A stretch of DNA of 64,000 bases from Ruminococcaceae bacterium YAD3003 (GCA_900107185.1 FNPA01000002.1:124001-188000), one strand, 5' to 3'; positions 44,032-53,715 are shown, numbered from the stretch's first letter. A program made the numbers and translations. Notes: generated by a model not told the origin, from the sequence alone.

Positions 44032-45261
44032 TTATTGGTTTTCTGGTATATCAAATTCATCGAAAACTTCCTCGATTCTTATCTGGCTCGCGAGGTCTCT
44101 CAATCTCGCTGTCGAGTTGATAAGGTCGTAGACGGATTCGTCTGAATTAAGTGCGTCGATAATTCTTGCAACATAAGGGACCATGTTGGCTTCTAAATAC
44201 CACTTACGGGATTTGAGTTCTTCGGGTGCATAGATAAGGTTAGTAGTGCAGACGCACTTAATAATTCCTTCTTCAAATGCCTTATCGAAAACCTCGAGTC
44301 CGTCAGTAAACAGTCCGAAAGGTGCGAGGCAGTAAATGTCCTTTGCGCCTCTTTTCTTAAGTTCCTTGGCTGTTCTGAGCATGGTGTTGCCTGAATTGAT
44401 CATGTCGTCGATGAGGAGGATATCCTTACCCTCAACGTCTTCTCCCAGGAACTTAAACTCTCTGATAGGATGCTCGCCGTTTACCTTGACAGTATAGTCG
44501 CGGTGACGGTAGAAAACTCCGAGAGGGAGGTTAAGGTGGGAAGAGTAAAAAATAGCCCGTGATATTCCGGTTTCATCCGGGCTAACTACGAGCGTATGGT
44601 CTTTGTCCATCTTGATTGATCCGAAACGGTTCAAAAGAGATGAAGTTATCTTAAATTGACAACGAGGGAACTCGATTGACATAAGAGGTACAGCATTCTC
44701 GATTCTTGCATCGTGAGGATCGAAAATGATGAGGTTAGATACACCGAGCTTATAGAGCTTCTTGAGCATATCTGCACAATCGTAGGATTCTCTGTGTGAA
44801 TCCAGTTTCTCACGTCTGCCTTCGTAAACGAAAGGCATAATTACATTAATTCTCTTAGCCTTACCCTTAAGAACGGAAATGATTCTTAAGAGGTCCATAT
44901 ACTGGTCATCAGGGGAGATGACATGTGTTCCTTCGAGGAGATCGTATTCAAAACTTCTGGCCAGGACATCTGTGATAACGAAAATATCGTGACCTCTGAC
45001 GCTCTCAGCAATACCGAATTTACCTTCACCGGTCTGGAATCTGGTGAGCTGGGTATCGATTATATAGTCTTCTCTGGCATAGCCGGGATTATTAGCGTAA
45101 ATGTTACCGGGTCTTTGAGCATGTAGCTTTCTTTTTGCAGAGAGCACGTCAGAAACCTGTCTTACAAATTCTTTGTTGGAAGTATGTGCAATGATTCCAA
45201 TGGGACCAAAAGGTGCCAACTGTGTTTCCTTATAGCCTGTATTGACGTATAAGTCACTCAT
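44032..45261 (-). CDS. PRPP synthetase-like protein, copy 2
   Basis: 409 residues. Same architecture as the copy just downstream: LAPFGPIGIIAHT at the start, ISPDDQYMDLLRIISVLKGKAKRINVIMPF, PRPP loop ILLIDDMINSGNTM and C-terminal LINSTARLRDL. Here the arginine motif is YEGRREKL and the flexible loop reads FYRHRDY, so ATP contacts differ from copy 1. Together they suggest duplication with specialisation or a hetero-oligomer. First gene of the minus-strand set ending in rqcH. Confidence 0.85.
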   Translation of the reverse strand: MSDLYVNTGYKETQLAPFGPIGIIAHTSNKEFVRQVSDVLSAKRKLHAQRPGNIYANNPGYAREDYIIDTQLTRFQTGEGKFGIAESVRGHDIFVITDVLARSFEYDLLEGTHVISPDDQYMDLLRIISVLKGKAKRINVIMPFVYEGRREKLDSHRESYDCADMLKKLYKLGVSNLIIFDPHDARIENAVPLMSIEFPRCQFKITSSLLNRFGSIKMDKDHTLVVSPDETGISRAIFYSSHLNLPLGVFYRHRDYTVKVNGEHPIREFKFLGEDVEGKDILLIDDMINSGNTMLRTAKELKKRGAKDIYCLAPFGLFTDGLEVFDKAFEEGIIKCVCTTNLIYAPEELKSRKWYLEANMVPYVARIIDALNSDESVYDLINSTARLRDLASQIRIEEVFDEFDIPENQ

Positions 45262-45361
45262 GGCAGATGTTATCCCCCTCTAACTTTTCTATTAAAATAA
45301 TATCCAAGTCGGTGGACAATTCAAAGTGCGTAACAATAAAAAAATGCACGAAAAGTTAATG

Positions 45362-45379
45362 AAAGATTGTTCAATCTTT
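45362..45379 (-). terminator. Hairpin at the end of ysxC
   Basis: AAAGATTG-TT-CAATCTTT, perfect 8-bp arms covering the last codons and stop of ysxC. It has only a weak T-run on the minus strand. Confidence 0.5.
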
Positions 45380-45979
45380 GCATACCTCATCAGAGAGAGC
45401 CTGCTTTAAATCATCTATTCCTGATTTTTGAGGGTTGGTCTCACTGCTCGAAACAGCGAAAACCCTTGCATCTTCGGCAAAATCAAGAATCGTTGACATC
45501 ATCTGGAGCTGTTTTCTGACCTGCTGTGCAGATAACTTGTCACACTTCGTGAAAACCAAAAAATAAGGAATATTGCTGCTGTTTAAGAAATTCAGCATTC
45601 CGATATCGTCGTTTGACGGTTCGTGTCTGATATCAATGAGCAAAAGAACGAGGTCAATGCCTTTTCTGACCCTGAAATAGTTGTCGCAGAGTTCTGAAAA
45701 GCCTTTGGATTTGTCTTTCGATGCCTTAGAAAAGCCATATCCCGGAAGATCTGCCAAAATAGCCTGGCCATCCAGGTCAAAGTAGATGATCTGCTGCGTT
45801 TTGCCCGGAGTCTGAGAAACTCTGGCGAGTTTTTTATTGTTGCCCAGCGCATTTACCAGAGAAGATTTGCCGACATTTGATCTGCCTGCCAGAACTATCT
45901 CGGGCAGTTTGTCGTCAGGACAATCCTTAATTGATGCGCATGTCTTCAGATATCTGATCTTTCCGTAATTAATGGCCAT
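45371..45979 (-). CDS. ysxC: Ribosome-biogenesis GTPase YsxC/EngB
   Basis: 202 residues. G1 GRSNVGKSSLVNAL, G2 region SQTPGKTQ, G3 DLPGYGFSK, G4 TKCDKLS and G5-like VSSSE. Essential for 50S subunit assembly. Divergent from comEC, with 100 bp between them that hold the comEC box. Confidence 0.95.
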   Translation of the reverse strand: MAINYGKIRYLKTCASIKDCPDDKLPEIVLAGRSNVGKSSLVNALGNNKKLARVSQTPGKTQQIIYFDLDGQAILADLPGYGFSKASKDKSKGFSELCDNYFRVRKGIDLVLLLIDIRHEPSNDDIGMLNFLNSSNIPYFLVFTKCDKLSAQQVRKQLQMMSTILDFAEDARVFAVSSSETNPQKSGIDDLKQALSDEVCKD

Positions 45980-46015
45980 TGTTTATAACTCTGTTCAAAT
46001 TGTTAATCCTGTCGG

Positions 46016-46073
46016 TTTTGTCGGCTTTTGTCGAAAAGTTGAGACTAATTCCGACAAACAGGTCATTTAGAAT
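46016..46073 (+). promoter_or_regulatory. comEC box and TAGAAT -10, shared with the pilin operon
   Basis: TTTTGTCGGCTTTTGTCG (46016-46033), 17 bp, CCGACAA (46051-46057), 10 bp, TAGAAT (46068-46073). The same elements precede the pilin operon at 58879-58946, matching 16 of 18 bases, with identical CCGACAA-N10-TAGWAT spacing. TTTGTCGG/CCGACAAA forms an inverted repeat. The -10 ends 6 bp before the comEC ATG and no ribosome site is seen, so a leaderless transcript is likely. Confidence 0.65.
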
Positions 46074-46079
46074 TTTAAC

Positions 46080-48425
46080 ATGAAGAGTATTTATGACAAA
46101 ACGGGATTGTTTGATAGGTTAATGGCACCGGTCAGGAATGTTTTCGATTATCATGGCCTGCTCGAAAGTTTTTCTAAAAGGCCATGTTTACTGCCTGCAA
46201 TATTAGCGGTTATATGCAGCTTTGCATGTTATTACAGCAGTTCCTTTTGGCCGGCATTGATTATGGCTGTTTTAGTTTTTGGCATTTGTATCTTCCGGTT
46301 TGGTAAAAGATCTGTGACCGTAGGAATAATCTTGAGTCTGGTGCTGATATATGTAGGTTTCTTTATATCCGCGCGCCTGGATGAACATGAAGACTGTGTT
46401 GAGGGCGAATTTTTATGTATAGTAACTGATATTTCTTACGATTTATCAGGTGATGCCAATATTACCGTTAAACTTGAGAGTGGAGCACTGGCATCTGCTA
46501 AGTTTTACGATTTTAAACCATCTGTCGAAATCGGGGATGTTCTGGTTGCCTATGGCAAACTAAGAGAGCCCCCCAAAGCAGGTAATCCGGGCGAGATGGA
46601 TTACCGTGAATACTTAAGATCCAAAGGTATTTTGTATGTTCTGGTTGTTGAGCGTTGTGATACCTGTAAGAGTGCCGGATTTCCGCTGAATATAACGGGT
46701 TTTCTTAAGCGTTTTTGGTTTGAATCCAGAAGGTATTTGCTGGATTTGATTTCAGATGGTTTTGATGAACCAACAAAAACTCTCGCTGCGGCTGTTTGTA
46801 CAGGTGATAAATCGCTTATAGATGACAGTATCAGACGCGATTTTAAACTGTCCTGCTGTTCTCATCTGTTGGCAGTTTCAGGTACGCATTTTTCGGGCTT
46901 TCTGGTCTGTTTTCCGTTTTTAATTAACCGCTTTAAACTCAGTAGGAAAAAAGGTTTTGTTCTGCATCTGATTTCAGTTGTTATTATCGGATGTCTTACA
47001 GGTTGGAGTGATTCGGTTACCAGAGCCGCCGTTATGAGCATTTGTCTCTTTGCTGACAGGGATTGGTTGTCGGCATTAAGTGTTGCATCTCTGGTCATGT
47101 TGACCGCGAATCCGTTTAGTCCTCTTTCTATGGGTTTTAAGATGAGTTTTTGTGCTGTAATAGCGATCAAGATCTATAGCGCGAAAATAACTGAGTTTCT
47201 TACCAAACTCCATATTCCCGAAGTGTTTGCAGGTGTCATTAGTGTCAGCGTTTCCGCAACGCTCGGAATGATTCCTTTTTGGACTGATATTTCGATGAGA
47301 CCTGACATAGAACATTTGCTGATTCAGATAGCTGCTTCGTTTGTTGCACAGGCAGCCTGTATCTATTTCATTCCATGCGTTTTCCTGTGTCTGTTTTTGC
47401 CATTTTGGTCCGGATTTCTGTCAGCTCCTCTAAAGGTTTGCCTTGAGCTGTTAATGAAGATAGTTTCTATTGGATCAAACTTAAGTGAGAAGGGTGGATA
47501 TGTGGTCCATTTTTCTAAAATCTTCCTTGTTGTTTTGGCCCTGTTTCTATTCCTGTTTTTCATCCCTCCATGTGTTTTAAAACGTGTGTTTTTGAAGATT
47601 TCTGCCGTTATTCTGGCGGTGTTTATCGGCTTTGAATTTTATGGATTTCTGAACCGCTCTGAATGCACTGTTGTTTTCGCTGATGTCGGGCAGGGTGATT
47701 GCTGTCTGATATTGACGCCGGAAAATTCTTGTCTCATCGATGCGGGAACATACTCTGAAGGTGCGTCAACTGTAAGTGATCTGCTTGATTATTACGGCAT
47801 TTATCAGCCTGATCTATGCGTGATGAGTCATTGGGATGTTGATCACGCCGGTGGAATAGCTGCTTTGTATGATTCAGGTAGGGTTGACCGTATTGTAACT
47901 TCGTATGTTCCGGGTAAAGAATCAACAGATGAAGATGTCCGTGATTACTTTGAGACTGTAGATTTTGGTGAGGATGATCGTTCTGGCTTTATTTCCTGTC
48001 TGGAGCCCGTATCTGCAGGAGAAAGAATCGTTTTGTCTGATTTTGTCTATTTGGAGGCTTTGTATCCCGATCAAGCTTCAGGTGGCGGAAATGATGACAG
48101 TCTGGTGCTGATGCTTCATATTGAGGGCGAAGAAGAGACAAAGATTCTCTTTACAGGTGATATCGGTTTCCCGGGCGAGGAGTTGATGGTTGAATCAGGA
48201 GTAGATCTGGATTGCGACATCCTGAAAGTGGCCCATCACGGATCGAAATACTCATCTTCCCAGGAATTCATTGATGCCTGTTCTCCGTCAGTTGCTGTTA
48301 TTTCGGTAGGAAGGAGCAATTTCTACGGGCATCCGTCACCTGAAACTGTCGAAAGGCTGGAAAACTACGGCTGTGAAGTGTTCAGAACGGATGATGAAGG
48401 GGCTGTGGTGATGGAATACTACTAG
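46080..48425 (+). CDS. comEC: DNA internalisation protein ComEC/Rec2
   Basis: 781 residues. An N-terminal membrane region is followed by an OB-like domain (EGEFLCIVTDISYDLSG, YGKLREPPKAGNPGEMDYREYLRSKGI). The competence core comes next (LAAAVCTGDKSLI, HLLAVSGTHFSG), with many helices to about residue 520. A C-terminal metallo-beta-lactamase-like domain follows (VGQGDCCLI, MSHWDVDHAGG, DILKVAHHGSKYS, GRSNFYGHPSPE). It forms the channel taking single-stranded DNA into the cell. All expected blocks are intact, which implies a working competence system. Confidence 0.95.
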   Translation: MKSIYDKTGLFDRLMAPVRNVFDYHGLLESFSKRPCLLPAILAVICSFACYYSSSFWPALIMAVLVFGICIFRFGKRSVTVGIILSLVLIYVGFFISARLDEHEDCVEGEFLCIVTDISYDLSGDANITVKLESGALASAKFYDFKPSVEIGDVLVAYGKLREPPKAGNPGEMDYREYLRSKGILYVLVVERCDTCKSAGFPLNITGFLKRFWFESRRYLLDLISDGFDEPTKTLAAAVCTGDKSLIDDSIRRDFKLSCCSHLLAVSGTHFSGFLVCFPFLINRFKLSRKKGFVLHLISVVIIGCLTGWSDSVTRAAVMSICLFADRDWLSALSVASLVMLTANPFSPLSMGFKMSFCAVIAIKIYSAKITEFLTKLHIPEVFAGVISVSVSATLGMIPFWTDISMRPDIEHLLIQIAASFVAQAACIYFIPCVFLCLFLPFWSGFLSAPLKVCLELLMKIVSIGSNLSEKGGYVVHFSKIFLVVLALFLFLFFIPPCVLKRVFLKISAVILAVFIGFEFYGFLNRSECTVVFADVGQGDCCLILTPENSCLIDAGTYSEGASTVSDLLDYYGIYQPDLCVMSHWDVDHAGGIAALYDSGRVDRIVTSYVPGKESTDEDVRDYFETVDFGEDDRSGFISCLEPVSAGERIVLSDFVYLEALYPDQASGGGNDDSLVLMLHIEGEEETKILFTGDIGFPGEELMVESGVDLDCDILKVAHHGSKYSSSQEFIDACSPSVAVISVGRSNFYGHPSPETVERLENYGCEVFRTDDEGAVVMEYY

Positions 48426-48441
48426 CTGCGTTTGTTCTTTT

Positions 48442-48677
48442 CCCACTAAATAGCAGTTTTGGGTTATTTAGTGGGTTGTTAAGCAAAACAGGGAGTTGAT
48501 TTTTACCCACCAAATCTAAAGAAAATGGATTTTAGTGGGTATTAAAACTAATAGATTATCGTTTTCGAGATGGCAATTACCCACTAAATGCTGATTTTTG
48601 GAGATTTAGTGGGTAATACGCAACTGACATAAACAGAATAATGCCTACCAAATTGGCGAAAAGTGCAAATTGGTGGG
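48442..48677. repeat. Array 2: four palindromic units before nuclease-like gene A
   Basis: Unit form CCCACTAAAT-N14-ATTTAGTGGG. Units are at 48442-48475, 48506-48539, 48580-48613 and 48644-48677, with start-to-start distances 64, 74 and 64 bp. Spacers are 30, 40 and 30 bp. Centres hold TTTT, AAAA, TTTT, AAAA in turn, so orientation alternates. Unit 3 arms extend to 13 bp (TTACCCACTAAAT). Unit 4, nearest the gene, is degenerate (CCTACCAAAT/AATTGGTGGG). The last unit ends 22 bp before the ATG of the gene. Confidence 0.93.
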
Positions 48678-48699
48678 TATTAAGGGTAGGAGCAATACT

Positions 48700-49509
48700 A
48701 TGGAAAACATAAAAGCGCTGTTAAACAACAGAAGAAATGAATTGATTAAACTCAGGCAGGAAATCGAAAAGCGTTTTAGCAAACTGAAATACAAGGGTAA
48801 TCCGCAATACAGGGTGCGTATTTCTGCTCGAAAGAACCAGTTCTATGTAAAAATGCCGGGTACAGATTCAAAGGAAAAATATATTTCAAAAAATAACATC
48901 GAAAAAGCCCGTCAAATTGCAACGTATGACTATTTAAATGAGATGATGAGAATAATCGATACCGAGCTGCAACAAATCGATAGAATTCTCAATTCTAAGC
49001 AAAAGTATTCTCCTGAAGAATACTACGAATCACTTTGTCCGGCACGGCAAAATCTGATTACACCGGTTATTCAAACCGATAATCAATTTGTTAAGAGCTG
49101 GCTGGCGCAGCCTTATGAACAAAAAGGCTTTGATTTCAATGATCAGACTGACTTCAGAACGATAAAAAATGAGCGTGTCAGATCCAAATCTGAGATTATT
49201 ATCGCAAACACGCTCGAAAGAAAACATGTTCCATACAAATACGAATGTCCAATCTATTTGAAGGAACTGGGCATTATTCATCCTGATTTCACGGCTCTTA
49301 ATGTAAAACGCAGGAAAATTGTTTATTGGGAACATCTTGGCAAGATGGATGACGAAGGCTATGCCAGGAAAAACACGTTTAGGATCAATGTGTATCAGAA
49401 AAACGGGATCTTTATTGGCGACAATCTGATAGTAACTGTAGAAACCAGTGCTATGCCTCTTGATATCAGACTGTTAGAAAGCCTTATCGATCACCATTTA
49501 CTTCAGTAG
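48700..49509 (+). CDS. PD-(D/E)XK nuclease-like protein A, paired with array 2
   Basis: 269 residues; ATG 7 bp after TAGGAG. The N-terminal half has a coiled coil (1-30), a beta-hairpin region (YRVRISARKNQFYVKMPG) and KYISKNNIEKARQIA. The C-terminal half contains RSKSEIIIAN (E165), IIHPDF (D196) and VYWEHLG (E211-H212), a PD-(D/E)XK-type pattern with His at the Lys position. GIFIGDNLIVTVET follows. It is paralogous to the protein at 61923-62720. Lysine codons are mostly AAA, unlike the AAG-rich neighbours, which hints at transfer. Predicted DNA or RNA nuclease or binding protein; function unproven. Confidence 0.8.
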   Translation: MENIKALLNNRRNELIKLRQEIEKRFSKLKYKGNPQYRVRISARKNQFYVKMPGTDSKEKYISKNNIEKARQIATYDYLNEMMRIIDTELQQIDRILNSKQKYSPEEYYESLCPARQNLITPVIQTDNQFVKSWLAQPYEQKGFDFNDQTDFRTIKNERVRSKSEIIIANTLERKHVPYKYECPIYLKELGIIHPDFTALNVKRRKIVYWEHLGKMDDEGYARKNTFRINVYQKNGIFIGDNLIVTVETSAMPLDIRLLESLIDHHLLQ

Positions 49510-49576
49510 AAACAGAATACGTCAAAAGCTTTGCCATAATTTGTCCCATAAACTGCGGTAGAAAAAAGGCATTGTT

Positions 49577-49585
49577 TGTTATAAT
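49577..49585 (+). promoter_or_regulatory. Extended -10 promoter of the GH25 gene
   Basis: TGTTATAAT, about 60 bp before the candidate starts at 49646 and 49678. Confidence 0.55.
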
Positions 49586-49677
49586 CGAGATTACAGTATG
49601 GGAAAACAGGAAGGAATTAAGCAGAGCGCTTATAGAAAAGGAATTATGCATAATAAATTGAAAAAAGCCTTAAAACA

Positions 49678-50826
49678 ATGCTTGTGGCTACTATGGTAAC
49701 TGCCATTACGGTAGCTTCATTTACGGGTTGTAAGACCAGATCAACGGAAACTGAAGGAATGAGAGACGGGGACGACATCAATACTTCAGAGACAACCGAG
49801 GAAACTGAGCCTTCAGCAACACCTACACCTACAAATACTCCTACGCCTACACCTTCTCCGACACCGGCAATTCCTCATATGGATCTGCCTGAGGTAGATG
49901 ATACGGCTCCGATGTTTTTAAACCTCCCGGAGACTGTCTATATCGAGGAGGGCGGAGAGTTCAACATTGATAAGCATATCGGTTACATCGATGATTGCGA
50001 CAGTAACGTTGAGTGCATCATTGACGGTGATGTGGATACATCAACATCAGGCAGTTATCCGCTGACACTTACTCTGGTTGACGACGCGGGCAACACCAAA
50101 TCCGGCAGCATGACAGTTAAGGTCTATGTGCCCAGCAGCTCCGGCGGCGGTGGAGGCGGCTCCGACGAACATAAGACCCTCGCTTACAGTGATTTTATGG
50201 ACAGATATCCGGACAGCGACATCGCTTACGGCATTGATGTTTCCAGATATCAGGGAGATATCGATTTCGAGAAGGTTAAGGCAGCAGGCTGTGAATTCGT
50301 TATGCTCAGATCCATGATCTACAACAACGGTGAGCTCGGTGTAGACCGTAAGTTTGAAGAATATTACGTTGATGCAAAGGCTGCAGGTCTCCTGATCGGT
50401 GTTTATTACTATTCAACAGACAGCAATTTAGAAGAACTCCATGCACACTGTGATGAGCTTTTGGCTGTCCTCGAGGGTAAGGAATTAGATCTTCCTGTTG
50501 CTTTCGACTGGGAGAGCTGGTCTCATTTTCAGAAGTATGGAATGAGCATTATCGATATTAATAACCTGTTCTATGAGTTCGCAGGTATCATGGATGCTAA
50601 CGGATACAGCACTATTCTTTATGCGAGCAAGTATTACCTTGAGATAATCTGGGAGCCTGCCGGTTATGACGTATGGCTCGCTCATTACGTAAAAGAGACC
50701 ACATATGAAGGTGATTACACAATGTGGCAGACAGGTTCTATCGGCAGAATCGACGGAATTTCCGAAGATGTTGACACCGATATCCTCTTTAAGAGCAGAT
50801 ATCCGGAGTTGTTCGGAGGAACGTAA
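49678..50826 (+). CDS. GH25 lysozyme lipoprotein with Ig-like domain (possible frameshift in signal peptide)
   Basis: Lipobox FTGC, a Thr/Pro-rich linker (TPTPTNTPTPTPSPTP), an Ig-like domain (about 85-160), a glycine linker, then a GH25 domain (about 180-380): YGIDVSRYQGDIDFEKVKAAG, FVMLRS, LPVAFDWES and YDVWLAHY, with catalytic acids in the D-x-S and DxE motifs. It should cut peptidoglycan glycans at the surface. ATG at 49678 lacks a basic n-region. ATG 49646, with AAAAGGA ahead, opens a frame giving NKLKKALK that would join with one added base in the A-run 49661-49666. Confidence 0.85.
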   Translation: MLVATMVTAITVASFTGCKTRSTETEGMRDGDDINTSETTEETEPSATPTPTNTPTPTPSPTPAIPHMDLPEVDDTAPMFLNLPETVYIEEGGEFNIDKHIGYIDDCDSNVECIIDGDVDTSTSGSYPLTLTLVDDAGNTKSGSMTVKVYVPSSSGGGGGGSDEHKTLAYSDFMDRYPDSDIAYGIDVSRYQGDIDFEKVKAAGCEFVMLRSMIYNNGELGVDRKFEEYYVDAKAAGLLIGVYYYSTDSNLEELHAHCDELLAVLEGKELDLPVAFDWESWSHFQKYGMSIIDINNLFYEFAGIMDANGYSTILYASKYYLEIIWEPAGYDVWLAHYVKETTYEGDYTMWQTGSIGRIDGISEDVDTDILFKSRYPELFGGT

Positions 50827-50831
50827 CTAAG

Positions 50832-51890
50832 GTGGCTAAGGCAAAGGCGCTTCCCAAAGGAGTTTTGAACTCCAGACAGATGCTATCTAAGATCAGCAAA
50901 GAGTCTGATTCGTTGGGGCTTGTGCTTTTGTATGGCTCTGAGAGCTACATGATCGACGGCGCAGTATCAATGCTTAAGAAGGTTTGTCTGGGTGAAGGCG
51001 CCGAAGATATGGATTTTGCCTCGATCGATACCAGAACAGGTGATAAGTTCGATATGGCAAAACTCGAAGAGCTTATTTCCATGCCGCCGTGGATGTCTCC
51101 CAAGAGACTGATAGTTGTTAAACAGTCGGGCCTTCCCAATAAGGAATTGTCCGATAAAGACCTGGAAATATTGAAAAATATTCCTTCATCAACTGTTGTT
51201 GTCTTCTTCGAAGAGACGGCTGACTGCCGTAAGAAGTCATTTAAGGCATTCCTCCAGTATGGAACTGTCGCTTCGATGAGCGGATTTGAAGAAGACGAGC
51301 TGACAGGGTGGATATCCAACCGTTTCGGTAAGCAAAACCTTAGAATCAGCTTCGAAGCCGCTAATTCAATGGCGTCCAGGTGCAATAACAACATGATGGA
51401 ACTCGTAAACGAGATCAATAAGGTTTCTCTCTATTGCCAGAACAAAGGCTATACCGAGATAACACCTGATATTGTTGAATTGTGCTGTCCCGCAGACTTG
51501 AGCGGAAAGATTTTCGACATTATGGATGCCTGCGGCAGCGGAAATGCCCAGATAGCATTGGGAACGCTTGATAAGCTTATTCAGAACAAGGAGCCTCTGG
51601 TCAGGATCAGGGCATCTATCGTTAACCACATAAAGGCCTTGATAATGGCAAAAGAAGCAGGAAATCCGTCTGTTTTGGTCGACAGGACCGCTATGAACGA
51701 ATTCAGGGCCAAGAAATTGTGCCAGCAGGCCAGAAATTTCGATATGAAGGACCTGATTAAGCTCTATTTGGCTGCTTCTGACTCAGACAGCGAGTTTAAA
51801 CACGGTCTTATCGACGAGAGATATTCATTGGAAATCATTCTTGTAAAGGCATCTGCAAAAACTGCCGCTCCTAATGGTAAGTTTTCATGA
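50832..51890 (+). CDS. holA: DNA polymerase III delta subunit
   Basis: GTG start, with the preceding stop 5 bp away. 352 residues. N-terminal AAA-like domain (LVLLYGSESYMIDGAV), KRLIVVKQSGLPNKE, and helical domains with IFDIMDACGSGNAQIALGTLDKLI typical of HolA. It opens the beta clamp within the clamp loader. Confidence 0.92.
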   Translation: MAKAKALPKGVLNSRQMLSKISKESDSLGLVLLYGSESYMIDGAVSMLKKVCLGEGAEDMDFASIDTRTGDKFDMAKLEELISMPPWMSPKRLIVVKQSGLPNKELSDKDLEILKNIPSSTVVVFFEETADCRKKSFKAFLQYGTVASMSGFEEDELTGWISNRFGKQNLRISFEAANSMASRCNNNMMELVNEINKVSLYCQNKGYTEITPDIVELCCPADLSGKIFDIMDACGSGNAQIALGTLDKLIQNKEPLVRIRASIVNHIKALIMAKEAGNPSVLVDRTAMNEFRAKKLCQQARNFDMKDLIKLYLAASDSDSEFKHGLIDERYSLEIILVKASAKTAAPNGKFS

Positions 51891-51970
51891 GATTTTTCCC
51901 TGTTTTCGTATTTGACGTTAGGGTGCTTATGACTTAAAATCTTCTAGTATTTATTTAAAGAGGAGATTCT

Positions 51971-53167
51971 ATGGCTAAGATTCAGATGAAAACCCCGCTT
52001 GTAGAGATGGACGGGGACGAAATGACAAGAATTATCTGGAAGCAGATAAAAGACATCGTAATTGAACCCTTCGTTGACCTTAAGACAGAATATTTCGATT
52101 TAGGTCTTAAGCACAGAGACGAGACAAATGACCAGGTAACAATCGACGCAGCTAACAGAACCAACGAACTCGGTGTTGCTGTTAAGTGCGCTACGATTAC
52201 ACCTAATGCTCAGAGAATGACCGAATATGACCTCCACAGCATGTGGAAGAGCCCTAACGGTACGATCAGAGCAATTCTTGACGGTACTGTTTTCAGAGCT
52301 CCTATTCTGGTTAACGGCATTAAGCCTTTCGTATCCTGCTGGGAGAAGCCGATCACTATTGCAAGACACGCATACGGTGATGTTTACAGAGATACAGAGT
52401 TCGTAGTTGACGGACCTGCCAGAGCTGACCTCGTTCTCACATATCCCGACGGAAGAACAGAGAGCCAGACAATTTTCGAGTATAAGGGTGCCGGTGTAGT
52501 TCAGGGACTTTACAACACAGATAAGTCTATCGAAGCTTTCGCTAGTTCATGCTTCCAGTACGCTCTGGATACAAAGCAGGATCTCTGGTTTGCTACAAAG
52601 GATACTATTTCCAAGAAATATGACGGAAGATTCAAGGAAATCTTCCAGAAGATGTACGATGAACAGTACAAGGATAAGTTCGAAGCTGCAGGAATCACAT
52701 ATTTCTACACACTTATCGATGACGCTGTTGCAAGAGTTATGCGTTCTTCAGGCGGTTTCGTTTGGGCGCTCAAGAATTATGATGGCGACGTTATGAGCGA
52801 CATGCTCGCTTCCGCTTGCGGTTCACTCGCAATGATGACTTCAGTTCTCGTTTCACCTAAGGGCGTTTACGAGTATGAGGCAGCTCACGGTACTGTTACA
52901 CGTCACTACTACAGATACCTCAAGGGTGAGCAGACATCTACTAACCCTATGGCTACATTGTTCGCATGGTCCGGCGCTCTTCGAAAGAGAGCACAGTTAG
53001 ACAACCTTCCTGAACTTGAAGCATTCGCTGACAAGCTCGAGAAGGCTTCTATCGAGACTATTGAGGAAGGCACTATCACAGGCGATCTTAACAACCTCCT
53101 TGATAAGGAAAACAAGAACGTTGTTAATACCGAGGATTTCCTCAAGGCAATTGCTGCAAAACTTTAA
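51971..53167 (+). CDS. icd: NADP-dependent isocitrate dehydrogenase
   Basis: 398 residues of the eukaryote-like subfamily. [13 protein letters not shown] at the start, [17 protein letters not shown] binds isocitrate, then [21 protein letters not shown] and [13 protein letters not shown]. Converts isocitrate to 2-oxoglutarate with NADPH formation. Preceded by AAAGAGGAG. The SEC-C gene follows 23 bp later. Confidence 0.95.
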   Translation: MAKIQMKTPLVEMDGDEMTRIIWKQIKDIVIEPFVDLKTEYFDLGLKHRDETNDQVTIDAANRTNELGVAVKCATITPNAQRMTEYDLHSMWKSPNGTIRAILDGTVFRAPILVNGIKPFVSCWEKPITIARHAYGDVYRDTEFVVDGPARADLVLTYPDGRTESQTIFEYKGAGVVQGLYNTDKSIEAFASSCFQYALDTKQDLWFATKDTISKKYDGRFKEIFQKMYDEQYKDKFEAAGITYFYTLIDDAVARVMRSSGGFVWALKNYDGDVMSDMLASACGSLAMMTSVLVSPKGVYEYEAAHGTVTRHYYRYLKGEQTSTNPMATLFAWSGALRKRAQLDNLPELEAFADKLEKASIETIEEGTITGDLNNLLDKENKNVVNTEDFLKAIAAKL

Positions 53168-53190
53168 TATCGTTTCCGGAGGATACAAAA

Positions 53191-53715
53191 ATGAGTTATT
53201 ACAAGACTTGGATGGACAAATCAGAAGATGCTTCCAACAGACAGGAATACATCGAATATATCAATCGTTACTATGCACTTGAGAAGGTTGCTTACGAGAA
53301 GATCCTCGGCAGCTACCCTGACAATGCTGAGTTCCTTAGCGGTACAGCTGCTCAGATGGCTGCAAAGCTCAATTTCCCTAAGGATTCTATGGATGTATTC
53401 GTAGGATTCATCGACGGTATCAAGTCCAGCCTTACAAACGGCGATTCTATCGATTTGGATGCTATCGATGACAATTACGAGATCAAGCTTGAGATTGATT
53501 ATGAGAAGCTCTACTACAACATGAGAGATGCAAAGGCTGACTGGCTCTATGACATCCCTGCATGGAAGAACATCCTCTCAGAAGAGAAGAGACACGAGAT
53601 CACAAAAGAATACCGTGAAGCTAATATTGCTCATTCAGACAAGATTGGCCGTAACGATCCTTGTCCGTGCGGTTCAGGTAAGAAGTACAAGAACTGCTGC
53701 GGTAAGAAGGGCTGA
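53191..53715 (+). CDS. SEC-C motif protein
   Basis: 174 residues. The helical N-terminal 145 residues are not recognised. The C-terminus is the zinc-binding SEC-C motif [18 protein letters not shown], as at the end of SecA. CGGAGG precedes the ATG. Possibly a chaperone-linked or ribosome-linked protein. It follows icd. Confidence 0.8.
   Translation: MSYYKTWMDKSEDASNRQEYIEYINRYYALEKVAYEKILGSYPDNAEFLSGTAAQMAAKLNFPKDSMDVFVGFIDGIKSSLTNGDSIDLDAIDDNYEIKLEIDYEKLYYNMRDAKADWLYDIPAWKNILSEEKRHEITKEYREANIAHSDKIGRNDPCPCGSGKKYKNCCGKKG

Noticed and set aside
49660-49667. Classic ribosomal -1 slippery site in the GH25 leader
   Set aside because: The run is G-AAA-AAA-G in frame, so the first slip codon would mispair; no clear downstream pseudoknot was seen. 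Sequencing error or simple mutation is as likely.
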